This document shows, one piece after another, positions 21,204-35,838 of a stretch of DNA of 64,000 nt. The notes under the pieces are model-generated. The model was given only the letters and a program-made list of their open reading frames with translations, was not told the DNA's origin and made no database searches. This DNA comes from Lobosporangium transversale (taxonomy: Eukaryota > Mortierellomycota > Mortierellomycetes > Mortierellales > Mortierellaceae). The DNA is taken from contig NW_019028999.1 in NCBI RefSeq assembly GCF_002105155.1, forward strand, positions 310,001-374,000. Reading direction: 5' to 3'. The position numbers and the translations under genes are program-made. The stretch's first letter is position 1, and the number at the start of each line of letters is the position of its first letter.

Positions 21204-22888
21204 CTATTTTTCATGGAGGATCGGACTTTGTGAAAAGTGCAGTGGTGGTAAAGATGGGTGATTGTTGCCATGGTAATATTCGCTTTCCCTTTGGCTGCGT
21301 TCGCGTGGATCTACGAATCCTAGACGATAATTCCGTGCTGGAGCGCCTTGATACTGGTTGTATGTGCCATATGCTGTTGAGGTATTGGATGAACCATTTT
21401 CGTAAACTGGAAGGGTCGGAGGGGGATACAAGTCCTGTGTCTCACTTCGCCGATGTTGATTAGGGGTGTGGCTGCCGCTTACAATGCCGCTATTGTTGGA
21501 AACACCGCCACTGGCAGCTGCAACTTGGTAATGATTCTGTGTAGGTGAGCGTTCTGGAGAATAAGATGCAAGGTTTTGTTGATAAAGTCGTTGTTGTTCC
21601 AACTCAAGTAAACGTTGTTGTTCCTGAACCTGATTCGCTTGTTGCGTATAGGTGCTTTTTGGCGGAACAGGATAAGAGCCGTGATCAGAAGAAGGCGGAC
21701 TCGCCTGGAGATCCTCAGCAGTGTGATTCTGTCCCCCACTGGGGTCGCTCGAATAACCGTCATTTGCAGCATAGGTGTGACTCAAAGGTGGGGTTGTTGT
21801 GTTGCATGCAGCAACAGCAGCAGAAAGTGCAAGCTCGTCTTGCGAAGGTTCGGCGATCTGTGTACGAACTGGAGGTGTACTGACAGGTTGTGGTTGCCAA
21901 CTAGTGACCGCAGCTTTTACTTGACTTACAGCGGCAGCAGTATATTCGGAGCCATTATAAATCCTCATTCTGTCTGCAGCCTGTGAATCTGTGTCAATAA
22001 CAAAGGTGATGGCTCGTCCATAGCCTGCAATAAGAGCCATCTTTTCAGCATATTCGAGCATAGCGTCGAATTTTGAATCAAAAGCATCCTTGATTGTTAT
22101 ACGTTTGAACTGCATGAGCTCCAGTTCCTGATTCAGCAATTCCGCTGACACTCGTTCGAGTGCGCTCTGAAGCTCCATCAATTTAATGGGGTTTTCTTTG
22201 CTTGACTTTTGGTGCTTTGTGATTTGCGCAGTAAGGTCGTGTTTCTTTTTCCGATTCTAGAAGATAATAAACCACACAAGGAAACAGGGATTAGCGTAAA
22301 GGAATATAGAGAGTTGTAAGTCTTATGACAAACTTTTCCTCAAGTCGGAACTTTTTTTTTTTTTGTGCAACAATGAGATCGAAAGCATGACTGACAGACA
22401 ACTAACCTCCTCCAAAGTCATCTCTTGGGTTTTGATGCTTTTAATAGCCTTTCGATATGCTGTATGTCGTAGTGAAAATGCCTGTTGGATCAATCCTACT
22501 TCCTATGTTCATCCAAGTTTGAGTGGTTGAAATGAATAAAGGGTTAGAGTGGATGATAGGTCTGATTTAAAATATAATCAATAACCGAGACCAATCCTCG
22601 AAAAAGACATGATGTCTACTAAAACTTTACCTCCATTAGTTGCGACATGCGCTGACAAACATCTGCGAGGTCATCGCCCTCTGTAGAACCCCATGTAGCG
22701 ATCAACTTTGCATCAGCCGATATTTCTTTGTCCAAGGTCTTGAGAGTTGAGTCTATATTTTTCATTTCTGCTAACCATTTGTTGATGTTTTTATAGTTGT
22801 TCCTATACATTAAAAAAAAAAAAAAAAAAAAAAAAATCAGCTTTCACATTCAACATGCTCATTCTACTAAAAGTAAAGATATTTTAAT

Positions 22889-22926
<38 letters not shown>

Positions 22927-23312
22927 CCTCCAAGCGGATTGATATTATTAAGACCTCTTCGGAGGTCATGACCCATACTTTGCATTTTCGTAAATCGAAC
23001 CGTGATGAAAAGTTTATTCTGGTAGGGTTAAAAAGATAGGGAAGATAGAATACAAAAGTAAGTGCTAGTGATAGTGTTGGTGTTAGTATGGGTAGGTAGG
23101 TGAATGAGAATGAACGTGAAAATTAAAAGAAAAGATGAATGTGCAAAAAAAAAAAAAAAAAAAAAAAAAGGACGTTAAATACAACCCAGGTGCCAAGAGA
23201 TTTGCTGTCAACGTCAACGGCACGCGGGCTTTTTTTTAAACTCATCACATCATACCTGCTGGACAATCCAAGCTCTAATAAATGTTTCAGTCTTTAATGA
23301 CAAATGATCCAT
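21204..23312 (-). CDS. eisosome core component, PIL1/LSP1 BAR-domain family
   Basis: Membrane-bending BAR protein of plasma-membrane eisosomes. Five exons: 23312-23256, 23018-22927, 22802-22631, 22502-22407 and 22256-21204; 1,470 nt, 489 residues. The BAR region includes KLIATWGSTEGDDLADVCQR, AYRKAIKSIKTQEMTLEENR and the typical distal helix ITIKDAFDSKFDAMLEYAEK then MALIAGYGRAI. After about residue 255 the protein becomes a Pro/Gln/Ser/Tyr-rich tail of more than 200 residues, much longer than in yeast Pil1. Introns carry long A/T runs (22810-22837, 22890-22920). The N-terminal exon (MDHLSLKTETFIRAWIVQQ) lacks the usual Pil1 start and is less certain. The family assignment rests on the BAR core. 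Confidence 0.83.
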
Positions 23313-23827
23313 TCTGCTTGCTTTAGTGCTATCATAAAAATAGATGATGATGTCTCTTTACCTAATCCTCTGTCCAATAAGACTGCTTCACCAGCCTCAG
23401 CACAGCCACCAATATCGAAATCCTAGAAATGCACCAGAAAAGGCTGCAGACCACCATGGACACCCTGAACACCCTGAACACTATGGACATTCTAATCATC
23501 GAAAAGAAGCAAGTCCATACGTCCTACATACTGTTGTAGACGCAGTGTATGAACATGTACAAAATTAAAGGCACACAGACAGGTGACAAACCATTCTTAC
23601 TCTCACAATGTTGTTTGTTTGTTGCGGCTCGCCCAACTCGCTGTGGAGAAGCACTGAATCCCGGAGCAAGCAATTACTAAAAAAAAAGTGAGCCGTTAAC
23701 GTATTTATTCACTTTATTTTTTTTTTTTAAAGAGAAAAGAACAACTTTTTCCATATTCCTAATACTTCCCACGCGAGTACTTTCTTTTTTTTTCTTTACT
23801 TTTTTCTTTTTCTCCTACGCAGATACA
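23313..23827. promoter_or_regulatory. divergent intergenic region, eisosome gene / SCP2 gene
   Basis: About 515 bp between two divergent start codons. A T/C-rich patch (23720-23818) sits directly upstream of the SCP2 gene. A His/Pro-rich open frame at 23344-23568 has no family features. No individual promoter element is identified. Confidence 0.45.
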
Positions 23828-24606
23828 ATGTCGAACCGTCCTTCCGCCAAGGCTATTGCCAAGCTAAATGCTTCAACGCTCTTTCCAGAGATTCGAAAAG
23901 GTAGAGTAATTGTAATTCATGGAGCTAACAGGTTGAAATGAACATGAACATCGCGTCATTTACTTCTTTTTTTTTTTTTTTTTTTTCTTTTCTTTTCTTT
24001 TCTTCTTCTTATATTAGAAATCACTGCGAATCCTTCATTGTTTGCTATCCATGGGTTCTTTATATTTAACATCACTAAGCGAGGAGTTCCTATGACTGAA
24101 TGGTATGATACCAACGCCTTTTTAGAAACATTGTAATCCCGGACCTTTTGAAACGAGATAAAGGTTCATATGATTCTATTGTCTAATATTCTAGGTACCT
24201 CCTCTTTCAGGGATTTGATGCTCCCGCTGTTGTCTCTCAGAAGAGGCCAGAAATTCCCAAAGCAAAGCGGGACCAAGACCCTATCCCTGTAGCGATTCTC
24301 CAAATCGAGGACTCGGACCTGCTCAACTTTATGAGCGGAGGCTTAACTGTAAGTGCCCTTTCTTTCCTTTCGTCGTTACTTTTTTGAAATGATACTTAAT
24401 TCATTCTTCTTTGGTTCTTTACTTTTACCTTGTTCTTTATGAAGGGCGCTCGCGGCATCGTGAGCGGAAAGATCAAGATTGCAGGTGCTATAGAGTTGGC
24501 AGAGCAATTGGAACAAATCTTTAAGAAGGCAAAGGGGCCTGAAAAGACACTCGCGTATTTGGAGCACAAGCGAGGAAAGTCTGAAAGGGCCAGGGCACGT
24601 CTTTGA
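23828..24606 (+). CDS. SCP2 sterol-binding-domain protein
   Basis: Small lipid-carrier domain protein. Four exons: 23828-23900, 24018-24102, 24195-24348 and 24445-24606; 474 nt, 157 residues. The SCP2 fold is suggested by FAIHGFFIFNIT, VPMTEWYLLFQGFDA, and above all the C-terminal LLNFMSGGLTGARGIVSGKI then KIAGAIELAEQLEQIF, where an SGK-KI-G element precedes a terminal helix. There is no obvious C-terminal PTS1 (it ends RARARL), so a peroxisomal location is not supported by sequence. Introns hold pyrimidine runs (T/C-rich at 23965-24010). Confidence 0.88.
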
Positions 24607-25110
24607 AACACAGAGTCATTTTAAAGAAATAAAAAGTTTATTTTGTGAGGAAACGAGAAAACGCATGACAAATACATTTAAAGAAAGGAAGAAAGGCCTT
24701 GGTGCCAGAGCAAATGCAGCCAAAGGTCAGTGCGTAGCATAGTGGGGAAAAACGCGTGCACAAATCTACTTTTCACTCTCAAGTAAGAAACAGTAACAAG
24801 TCCAGTGCTCACAAGGCAAGCGATAAGGATATGAAAGAAAGAAAAGAAAGAGAGATAATGATGTACGTTTATATATATATTCCTTATTGCGATTGAAATA
24901 TTGGCGACATGTCGTATAGTCGAGAGAAGTGTATTGTATGGATGCATTCTATACATGCAGTAATGTATATGTTACATGATCACAAGAATAGGAAAGTTTG
25001 TTGTTAAGAAAGAAAAGAAAAGATGAAAAGAAAAAGACACGTATAAAAAATCTTTTTTAGTTTGCTGGCGCAGTCTGCATGGTCAAACGCGGCAGTCTGT
25101 TTCACCAGCC

Positions 25111-25142
<32 letters not shown>

Positions 25143-25396
25143 CGCCTTCTTTTTTATTTTTCTTTCTTGCCGCTCTTTTCTTTTTCTTTCTTTCTCTTTT
25201 TTTATTTGCTTGTTCACATCTACATCCACGTCCCCCCATCCCCCATCCCCATCCTCCTCGCTATCCCTCTCTCTAGTCTCTTCTCTTTTTAATCCTCGCC
25301 CACTTTCTTTCATTAATCTCCCTTCTATCTCTTCTCTTTTTATCAACTCTAATTTGATAAAAAAAAATAAATAAAAAATTTCTTCAGCATCTCACC
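24607..25396. promoter_or_regulatory. leader region of the SH3/polyQ gene with long pyrimidine-rich block
   Basis: After an A run (about 25111-25141), positions 25142-25345 of the plus strand are almost pure C/T with a few A, directly upstream of the ATG at 25397. CT-rich blocks of this type are common before highly expressed fungal genes. No separate gene is seen in the interval. Confidence 0.45.
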
Positions 25397-25524
25397 ATGT
25401 CTCCTGCCATGGCCGAAGCTGCTTGTTCGCACATTGTGCAGACACTTCAAGGCCACATCATCTTCCTCAATGACCAAGGTGTCATCACAGACGAATCTCT
25501 CAAAGTGTAAGCACGCTCTTAATA

Positions 25525-25560
<36 letters not shown>

Positions 25561-27406
25561 ATTAATAGTTTTGAATACTAAACTTCTTTTTTCCCCTCGC
25601 TTTCCTCTTTCGACACTTTTAGAATCCTGTCAGAACTATGCAAACTCGATCTACAAGCAATCTCCTCACCTGGGACCGTTGTTCCTGCTTTAGCCCCAGC
25701 TCCAACCCCACGTTCTCAACCTCGTCAGGAAGCCCAATCTGAACACAGAACGTCAATTGATAATGACCTACAGATGCTCATCCTCCCTTCACGGTCTTCA
25801 ACCAATGTAGTAGAGTTCACCAAGCAATCCCCAACCTCCACCGCCACTCAGAATAAAGCTCACGATCATACCCTTGCCTCTCAAACCTCTCAGCATAATG
25901 AACGTCATGATGAGGACTCTGACAACGAAAGCGATTATGAGCTTAGCCAAGAGACTGACCGTTTGCAGCAGGAGCGCCTTCTGAGACTGGAGGACATGGA
26001 CCATGCTCCAGGTGACCACAACAATACAGATCTCACGACTGGAGAGCTCGATAATCTCCTAGCCACCAGTACAACAGACGACTTGGACCAGGACGAGAGC
26101 GAGGTCGCCGTGCTTGAGGATGCTGAAGCCGACGAAGACCAGAACCAGTCAACGACCCAGGTTGTGAAGGAACGCTCTTTATCTGTAGCCTCTAGTCCTG
26201 TTGTACTTAACACTGCCGTGGTGTCTCCACACCAAGCTGTTGAGGCTCCTCCTGCTGCAGTGCCACATTCTCAAGGTTCTATTGCAAGTTCTGTGAATAA
26301 TTCTTCCGTTGCCTTTGTACCTGCTGCTCAGGAAAAATCTGAAGAGCAATCAGGAAGGAGCACCCAGCCTTCTGACTCTGGAACAACAACATCTGGTGTA
26401 AACATTCAAGAGCATTCTGAGCACCATCACACACAATCCCAGCCCGCACATTATGAGCATTCACATCATGTCGTCAGCCCTGTCTATACCCATGGACATC
26501 CGGCGGAGCCCGTTTCAGCGCAACCGGTCGTTTACAATGCAGCTCAGCCCAGCTCTGTATCTTCACCGCCAGTATTCTACCCATCCCAGGTGTTCACTCC
26601 TCCCCATCAGCATCAACAGCATCAACAACATCAACATCAGCATCAGCAATTGGAGCATCCACAACAGACAAATCCGCCCAATGTGTCTTCTCCCATAAGA
26701 GAGACAAACATGTCCATCTCCGATATTTTAGAAGAAATGGGGGATACCAAGCGCCCTACACATGCTCAAGAGCTCTCTTCATCCCGCCACGTCCACGAAA
26801 CCTCTGCTAGTACTGCGGAAACCACTGATGGAAAAGACTCAATGACCTCCATTGATACCGGAAACCATTCTGAACAGCATGCACCAACTCCACCCCCAAA
26901 GGATGAATATATCACTCCTGTGACCTATCAGCCTCCAGTCTTGCGTCAAACACCTCACTCTAATGCCGAAATAGCGCCCGTGCCAGCGTCGTCATCCTTC
27001 CCAGAGCAGATCATCCCACAACCATTGGCAATGCCTGTTCAGGCCTATCAGTTGTATCAACCCAAGCCTTACCAACCAAAGTCGAAACCATCTGTTAAAT
27101 CTCAACCTCCAACTCAGTCATCTCAGGAACAAGTGCAAATTTCTGCGCAAGCACCTGTTCAAGCACCGACACCCGCACAAACACATGAGCCCACACCGAC
27201 GCAGGACATCACTGCACAGAATCTGGCTCATTCGCAAGCTCCGGTTCAACCTCATTTACAACAGGCGTCGTTCCAGTCTCAAGCTCCTTCACAGCTCCCT
27301 GTGCAAGGCCAAGGTCAAGTTATATCAAACTCAACTCAGGCGCCAGCATCGGCACAAACCCCCCAGCACCAGTATCACCAGACGTTGCCTCATCAACAGT
27401 CATATG

Positions 27407-27437
<31 letters not shown>

Positions 27438-27501
27438 ACACTATCACCAACAACAACACCCTACCCACAATCAGTTACAACATCAACAAAATATGTACTT
27501 T

Positions 27502-27535
<34 letters not shown>

Positions 27536-28338
27536 CACTGCCACACCCACCTATACATACAGGAATAGATTTGCATAATGCTTCCAGTGCCGCAGAACCA
27601 CCTTCAGCAGGCTCCTCAGTAAGTGAATCGTCAGCAAAGCCAGCAGGAAAGCGCTGGATGAATGCTATCCGTCACTCTTTGCTCCCCAAAGATAAAGATC
27701 CCAAGAAGGAAGACAAAGATGGTAAAGGTAACCAGGGTATACATCATGAGGCGGTAGTCACTCCATCACCCCAAATGCAATTTACACCCGGACAGGCTCA
27801 ATTTTCTCCTCTGGGTCAGTATGGTGTTCAGCAGATTCAGCCACAGCCCCAAATCCAACCTCAAATCCAACCCCAGTATGTGCAAGGACAAGTCGCAGTC
27901 TCGTCACCCTATAGTCTCAATCAGCCCTTGAACCCTATCTCCAGCGCTCAGGCATCTGCTGCAGCAATTGCAACATCTCTTCACAATCGTCAGGATTCAT
28001 TCCAGAGCAACCCTTCCACACCCCAAATCCGACAGCAATCACATCCTTATCTACCCCAACAGGAACAGAGCCAACAACAGAGTCATCAACAGGCTCATCA
28101 ACAGGTTCAACAGCAGGTTCAACAGCAGGTTCAACAGCAGATTCCACAGGGTCAACAGCAGGGTCAGCAGCAGAGCCAACACCAGATTCCACAGCAAGGT
28201 CAACACCAGATTCCACAGCAGGATCAACAGCAGATTCCACAACAGGGTCAGCAACACGGTCAACGTCAGCCCCTGCAGCCCCTGCAGCAACATCAACAAC
28301 CCTTCCAAGCCCAACAGCCAGGACAGCAGCAATCATAC

Positions 28339-28421
<83 letters not shown>

Positions 28422-29298
28422 GCAATCGCACCATGGCCCCTTGCAGGTCATCACGGCGTTGACTTCGGAAAGTAACCCATCAGGATCTATGGCTGCCCAG
28501 ACAACCCGGGACAGACATACTAAGCATTTGTCTAACCTTTCCAACACTTCATTTAATGGAACTTCGCTGAAGCCTGAAACGCACGAGGCTGCCTCTGCCG
28601 CCTCTGCAGCCTCTGCAGCAATCAAGGCTGCACGTCTGTCGACCTCATCCTCGCCTGTAGCTTCTCAAAACGCTAGAATGGAAGGTCCAACCCTCGGTCC
28701 CTATCAGACACCAACGCAGCCTCAGCAGCAGCCGATGGTCCAGCAGCAAGAGAGCCAACAACCACCTCCATCACCTGTATCAGATGCCGGCAGCCATATC
28801 TCTATCATCTCTGAATCTCGTAGTATTCAGGTTATTGCTCGTGCCCAAGCCATGTTTGACTTTGCAGGCGAAGACGAGGGCGATTTGCCCTTCAAGGTTG
28901 GCGATATTATCAACGTCATTGAGTACCGTAAGTGCCTTTCGCTTGGAAGCCATGCTCTGCTGCAGTAAAGTTTAATTGTGCACTATTTCTAGCGTACTTA
29001 GCATTGTTTTATTTTATTTCACTATACCCGTAGTAAATGCGGATTGGTGGCGTGGTATTCTGAGGAAGAATATTGGAATTTTCCCTACGGCATATGTTCA
29101 GCTCTTGTAAGTACGATTATCTATCACATAAATTACCAACAAGTTTATAGTCTAAGCTAAGCATACTAATCAAAGTTTGGTATAATTATTAAACTTCTTT
29201 GGTAATTAGGAAACCTCCTACTAACGGCCAGTATCCGGCTATCAATGTCTCTGTCCGTCAGTCCATAATTGGCCCATTATCTCCTAGTGATGGCGCCC

Positions 29299-29368
<70 letters not shown>

Positions 29369-30101
29369 ACAGCAACAGCAGCAACATCAACAGCAGCAAA
29401 ATGTAGGGCATCAGAACAATCAGCTTCATCAGCAGCCTACATTCCGCGCCAACTACGAGCCTTCAGCGATGAGCGGTGATGGTACATCAGTGCCCACATC
29501 ATCAGCGACTCCTCAATCAAGCGCCCCTTTCCAGCCTATGGCTGTGGCTTTGACTAATGCAAAGACAGGCGGATCCCAATCAAATCTTCATGCATCCGAA
29601 GAGGCAGGATCAGCTGGTTTCCCTACTCCACCGCCACCTCCCCCGGTCTCTCAGTCAGCAACATCTGTGTATACATACTTCCCAGGCTCTGGAAACCAAC
29701 CTCCTATTTCACCTCCACCAAACATGAGGAATAGTGTAAGTCAAGTGCGACCTCCATTCTCGCAAGGGTCAGGATCTTTTCAGGGACAAGGCGGAATTCT
29801 TCCGAGTACTGTAGCCTCGCCCTCGTCATTTGCGCCAAACCAGAGCCATCCAGTGTCACCTATTTCTCCACAACAGCACCGATATAGTCAGCAGCCAACA
29901 CAATACCAGCAGCAACCTACACAGTTTCAGCAACAACAATTCCAACAACAAGGTCAGTACCAGACGCCATATTCACAGCAACCACAGCAACCTGGATCCT
30001 TGAGTCCAGCAGGGACGACAGATGCCATTGGGACCCACTCCCATATGACGACTAAGCAGATGGCTGCAGCTGTCAAGAAAAAGTTTGGCTCAAAGTGGTA
30101 A
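25397..30101 (+). CDS. large glutamine-rich SH3-domain protein (LSB1/PIN3-like layout)
   Basis: Four exons: 25397-25506, 25623-28927, 29034-29106 and 29210-30101; 4,380 nt, 1,459 residues. A short helical N-terminus (HIVQTLQGHIIFLNDQGVIT) resembles the start of yeast Lsb1/Pin3. About 1,000 disordered residues rich in Q, P, S and H follow, with polyQ tracts. A single SH3 domain is assembled across two introns: ARAQAMFDFAGEDEGDLPF, then GDIINVIEYLNADWWRG and GIFPTAYVQLL. Another Q/P-rich tail ends in a basic KKKFGSKW. Likely an actin-patch or signalling adaptor binding proline motifs. The Lsb1-like order (N-terminal helix, SH3, Q/P-rich tail) supports the comparison; the huge insert between the first two parts is unusual. 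Confidence 0.9.
28339..28425 (+). repeat. coding CAA/CAG repeat, 29 consecutive glutamines
   Basis: The tract mixes CAA and CAG, mostly as alternating CAACAG units, inside the SH3/polyQ protein. The mixed codons slow slippage compared with a pure CAG tract. Other shorter Q tracts lie near 27411-27439 and 27500-27532. Confidence 0.95.
29298..29384 (+). repeat. coding CAA/CAG repeat, 29 consecutive glutamines (second tract)
   Basis: It begins as pure CAA units and shifts to mixed CAG/CAA, then continues after one histidine. It lies C-terminal to the SH3 domain of the same protein. Confidence 0.95.
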
Positions 30102-32575
<2,474 letters not shown>

Positions 32576-32736
32576 ATGCAATAGTTTCTCATTCACAAAC
32601 GCATAGATAGTCTTTTTGTTGCTATGCATTATAAAAAAACAATAAACCCCCTTCAAAAGATTGATCTCAAAATTAAAACTACATGTGAATGCACATTTTA
32701 TGTACTTTTATTAATATTGTATTTTACAACTTTTTT

Positions 32737-33924
32737 TTACAGCTTAGACTTAGGGTTGTCAGGCTCCATGATGGCGCGCATGTTGAGTTCCTGAGCACAT
32801 ACCTCTGGGTATCCGTTGGCCATGCTGGGCTGCAACCAGTTTCCGCCATCGACGATCAAGACCTGTCCAGTAACGAAGGCACCAGCCTCGGAGGCAAGAT
32901 ACAAAGTGGCATGTTCAATGTCACGGACTTCGCCTAGACGCCCAATGGGAACACGAACCCCATCGGCCTCTCCGGGAGATAATTTGGACATTCCAACTGT
33001 GTTGGCAATTGGACCGGGGGCAATGCAGTTGGAACGGATACCAAGAGGGCCCCACTCGTTGGCCCAGACAAGGGAAAGAGCATCAACACCAGCTTTGGCA
33101 GCACAGGCATGTGCTTGGAAGACCTGACCGTTATAGGCTAATGTGGCGGAGACATTAATGATAGAACCCTTGGATTCCTTCAAGTAAGGGAAACAGCACT
33201 TTGTGGTATTGAAGGTTCCGATCAGATCAATCTCAATCACGGATCGGAAGGCATTGAAGGATAGATGTTGAGAGAGTGACAAGAAGTTTCCAGCTGCACC
33301 ATTGACGAGGATGTCGAGACGACCATAATGCGCAATATGCTTCTCCACAGCTTCTTGTACTTGTTTAGGATCACGGACATCAGCGGCCACAGCAAAAATC
33401 TCTCCACCAGTTGAAGCGCGCATCTCCTTGGCTGCAGCCTCTAACTTTGACAAGCTTTTTTTTTTTTTTTTTTTTAAAAGAAATTGAAACTCAGTATTCT
33501 CAAAGAAAAAAAAGGTGGTGATCCTCGTCCCTTTTCCTTCGGCTGACAAAAGGAGAAAACATCGATCAGGAGGGAAAAAAAAAAAAAAAAAAAAAACTGC
33601 TTACGTTCTGCTGACAATAGTGACCTTGGCACCATGACGGGCCAATGCCTCCGCCATGCCCTTGCAGATACCGGATCCGCCACCTTTTTTTTTTTTTTTT
33701 TGTTATTTTTTTTTAGTATTGTACAAAAAAAAAAAAAAGGTAAGTATAAGGCAGCGTGGTTGAGTATAGCATTAACAGATCAACTCTCTCCTGCATTGGC
33801 TGACATGACAATGTTCATTTGCATGGAGATGAAGAAAAAAAAATGTACCTGTAACAAAGGCAACTTTGCCTTTAAGGATATCCTCCTTGAAAATGGAGTT
33901 GGTGGGAACAACTGGATTAGGCAT
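32737..33924 (-). CDS. peroxisomal 2,4-dienoyl-CoA reductase (SDR family)
   Basis: Reduces 2,4-dienoyl-CoA intermediates so that unsaturated fatty acids can enter beta-oxidation. Three exons: 33924-33849, 33683-33605 and 33454-32737; 873 nt, 290 residues. The SDR cofactor motif is formed across the first junction (VTGGGSGICKGMAEALA), followed by DILVNGAAGNF, the catalytic-lysine region HACAAKAGVDALSL, IRSNCIAPGPI and VTGQVLIVDGG. The lysine without a paired tyrosine matches the dienoyl-CoA reductase subfamily. The protein ends in SKL, a strong PTS1 peroxisomal signal (compare yeast Sps19). Both introns contain 17-26-nt A/T runs close to the splice sites. Confidence 0.94.
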
Positions 33925-34676
33925 AATGTAGTAGTTTAGTTGGGTAGAAAAAGACTTTGTAAAGGTGAAAGCGAAGAGTGAAGAGAAAGTGAGAGCGGTG
34001 GAGAGGTGAATAATAGCAGGATAAAGAAGAAATAGTGTAAAAGATCATGGGCCGAATATACTTAAATGGATAGCATTTTCGATCGCAATGGAAAAATTAT
34101 GCCGAGGCGAGGAACGAGGGTATTTTTTGCTTTTGATCGCTTCAGGTCTGTTGAGCATATTTAAGCTTTTTTTGCACTCGGGCATACCTTGAACCTCATT
34201 CTTTATAGCCAATCTGGGTAAAATGTAACCGAGAGGTCTATTCGCTTTGTTAAGACAAAGAAGGTCTAAAAATAAATAAAAAATATTATCAATGGATCGA
34301 AGGCCTCTCATTATACTACATAGCCCATGAGTGATTGAGTATAGGCAGTCTCTCTTTTGTTTCATCATCCTCACCCAAGCTTTACATGGAGATTACTAAG
34401 GAGAAGTTGAAAATGAAATAATAATACACTTTCACATTTGGTTATCGATCAATTTATTTGTAGACTACATAAGAAGGGTTTGTGTATGGTCTTTAACGAG
34501 ACTTTTTTTTTCTTATTTTTTTTTTTTTTTTTTTGTTTAACAGCTTTTCTTCTCCTTGGACAAATCGAAGCAAAATAGACGAATATGGTTTTATTCAGAT
34601 GTGAATATCCTGACATTAAAGAGATCGCCTTGCTTTGTTGCTCTTAATTATCCTGACATCGTGGTTATTTTTTTTT
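33925..34676. other. intergenic, no gene seen
   Basis: Between the dienoyl-CoA reductase promoter and the UBC12 3' end. A minus-strand open frame at 34045-34374 has no recognisable motif and biased composition. T runs lie at 34503-34536. Confidence 0.4.
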
Positions 34677-35472
34677 TTAATGCGTCATGACATTGTCATA
34701 TTGAATACCGTTGACAGAACCTCCACGAATACTCTTGGCGACATTGGTTTCAAAGTTACGACGGTTCGTTCGCAAGTCTTCTGCTGCCTCCTTATTAAGC
34801 GGATCATCAGCATTAGGTTCCAGAAGAAGATATTGCAATCCAACCATTACAGAATTTAGCGTCAAGACAGGTTTCCAATCCTCACGAAGAATATTTAAAC
34901 AGATCTTGCCGTCCGCCTGAATGTTGGGATGGTAGATCTAAGCAAGTTTTTGTTTCAAATGCGTGGATAAAACGTGAAATTTTCCAAATCCAATCAAATT
35001 TGTTAGAAGCTATTTGGTGGCAAATCGAAGCCTCGTGATGCTTGACACTGAATAACAAATAAAGTCATCACTCTCCCTTTGGATTGGATTGCATCCAATA
35101 CCTTTTGCAAACACTTGACACTGGGTGCATCATGAGGATAGTTTCCGTTAACAGAGAATGAAAACTTGAAAGTTCCTCCAGCGTAAAAACCTAAATGCCA
35201 TAGGACAGTGATAATAGGGTGTAAGTATTGATTCAATGAATTGTTACTCCACGCAAGCTATTTTTGTGAAATTGAAGGGCTGCTAATATCAATGTTCTTT
35301 CCAGCAAAGAAATTGTTTATGCTAGGAAAAAGGAATGTACCCGTTCCAAAAGTCTTTCTTTTTTTTTTTGAGCGGTTTGCTGATTACACATCAGTCTCAT
35401 TACACTGCCATGGTTTCCAGAAATCTTTTTTGTTGTTGTTATTTTGCAGTTGAATCACTTATATGCTTGAAT

Positions 35473-35506
<34 letters not shown>

Positions 35507-35838
35507 CCTCATGTCCTGCACGTTTGTCCTCACCTTCATCAGGAGAAATTTCAAGTTCAAAGTTAAGCAAATCATCAGGAACTGGGAATGTCATCTTCAT
35601 TGTCTTTGGTAGGTCCAGTTCACTCAAATCTGTTACGAAGAAGTTTTTGATATAATAAATAGGTTAGTACCTTCAATAATAATAGTCAACACTCTCCAGC
35701 ACGAAAATAAAAAGTTCTTTGGGCTGTATGGTAGTGATCAACCGGACCTTTCTGCACACGAATCTGACCGGCAGTGACTTTTTGCTTCTTCTTATCAACC
35801 CCGGCATTCTCTTTCTTCATGGTCCAGATTTTAATCAT
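34677..35838 (-). CDS. UBC12: NEDD8-conjugating E2 enzyme UBC12
   Basis: E2 that transfers NEDD8/Rub1 to cullins. Four exons: 35838-35748, 35629-35534, 35190-35102 and 34937-34677; 537 nt, 178 residues. The UBC12-specific N-terminal tail starts [13 protein letters not shown], the E1-docking extension. The core shows [57 protein letters not shown] with the catalytic cysteine, and [18 protein letters not shown]. The first intron has a GTCCGG donor, weak but required by phase. Length matches the family. The stop codon is followed at once by a run of A in the sense strand. Confidence 0.96.

Noticed and set aside
28040-28430. Possible CRISPR-like or tandem array in the glutamine-rich repeats
   Set aside because: The units are degenerate coding triplets and short QVQQQ/QIPQQ peptides with no spacers. 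The host is a eukaryote.
27968-28625. Open frames of Asn/Ser, Leu or Cys repeats overlapping the polyQ exon on both strands
   Set aside because: They are alternative-frame readings of CAA/CAG repeats; the long SH3/polyQ frame explains the sequence.
34045-34374. 109-codon minus-strand frame downstream of the dienoyl-CoA reductase promoter
   Set aside because: No motif, no partner exon and no leader signal; equally explained by chance in A+T-rich DNA.
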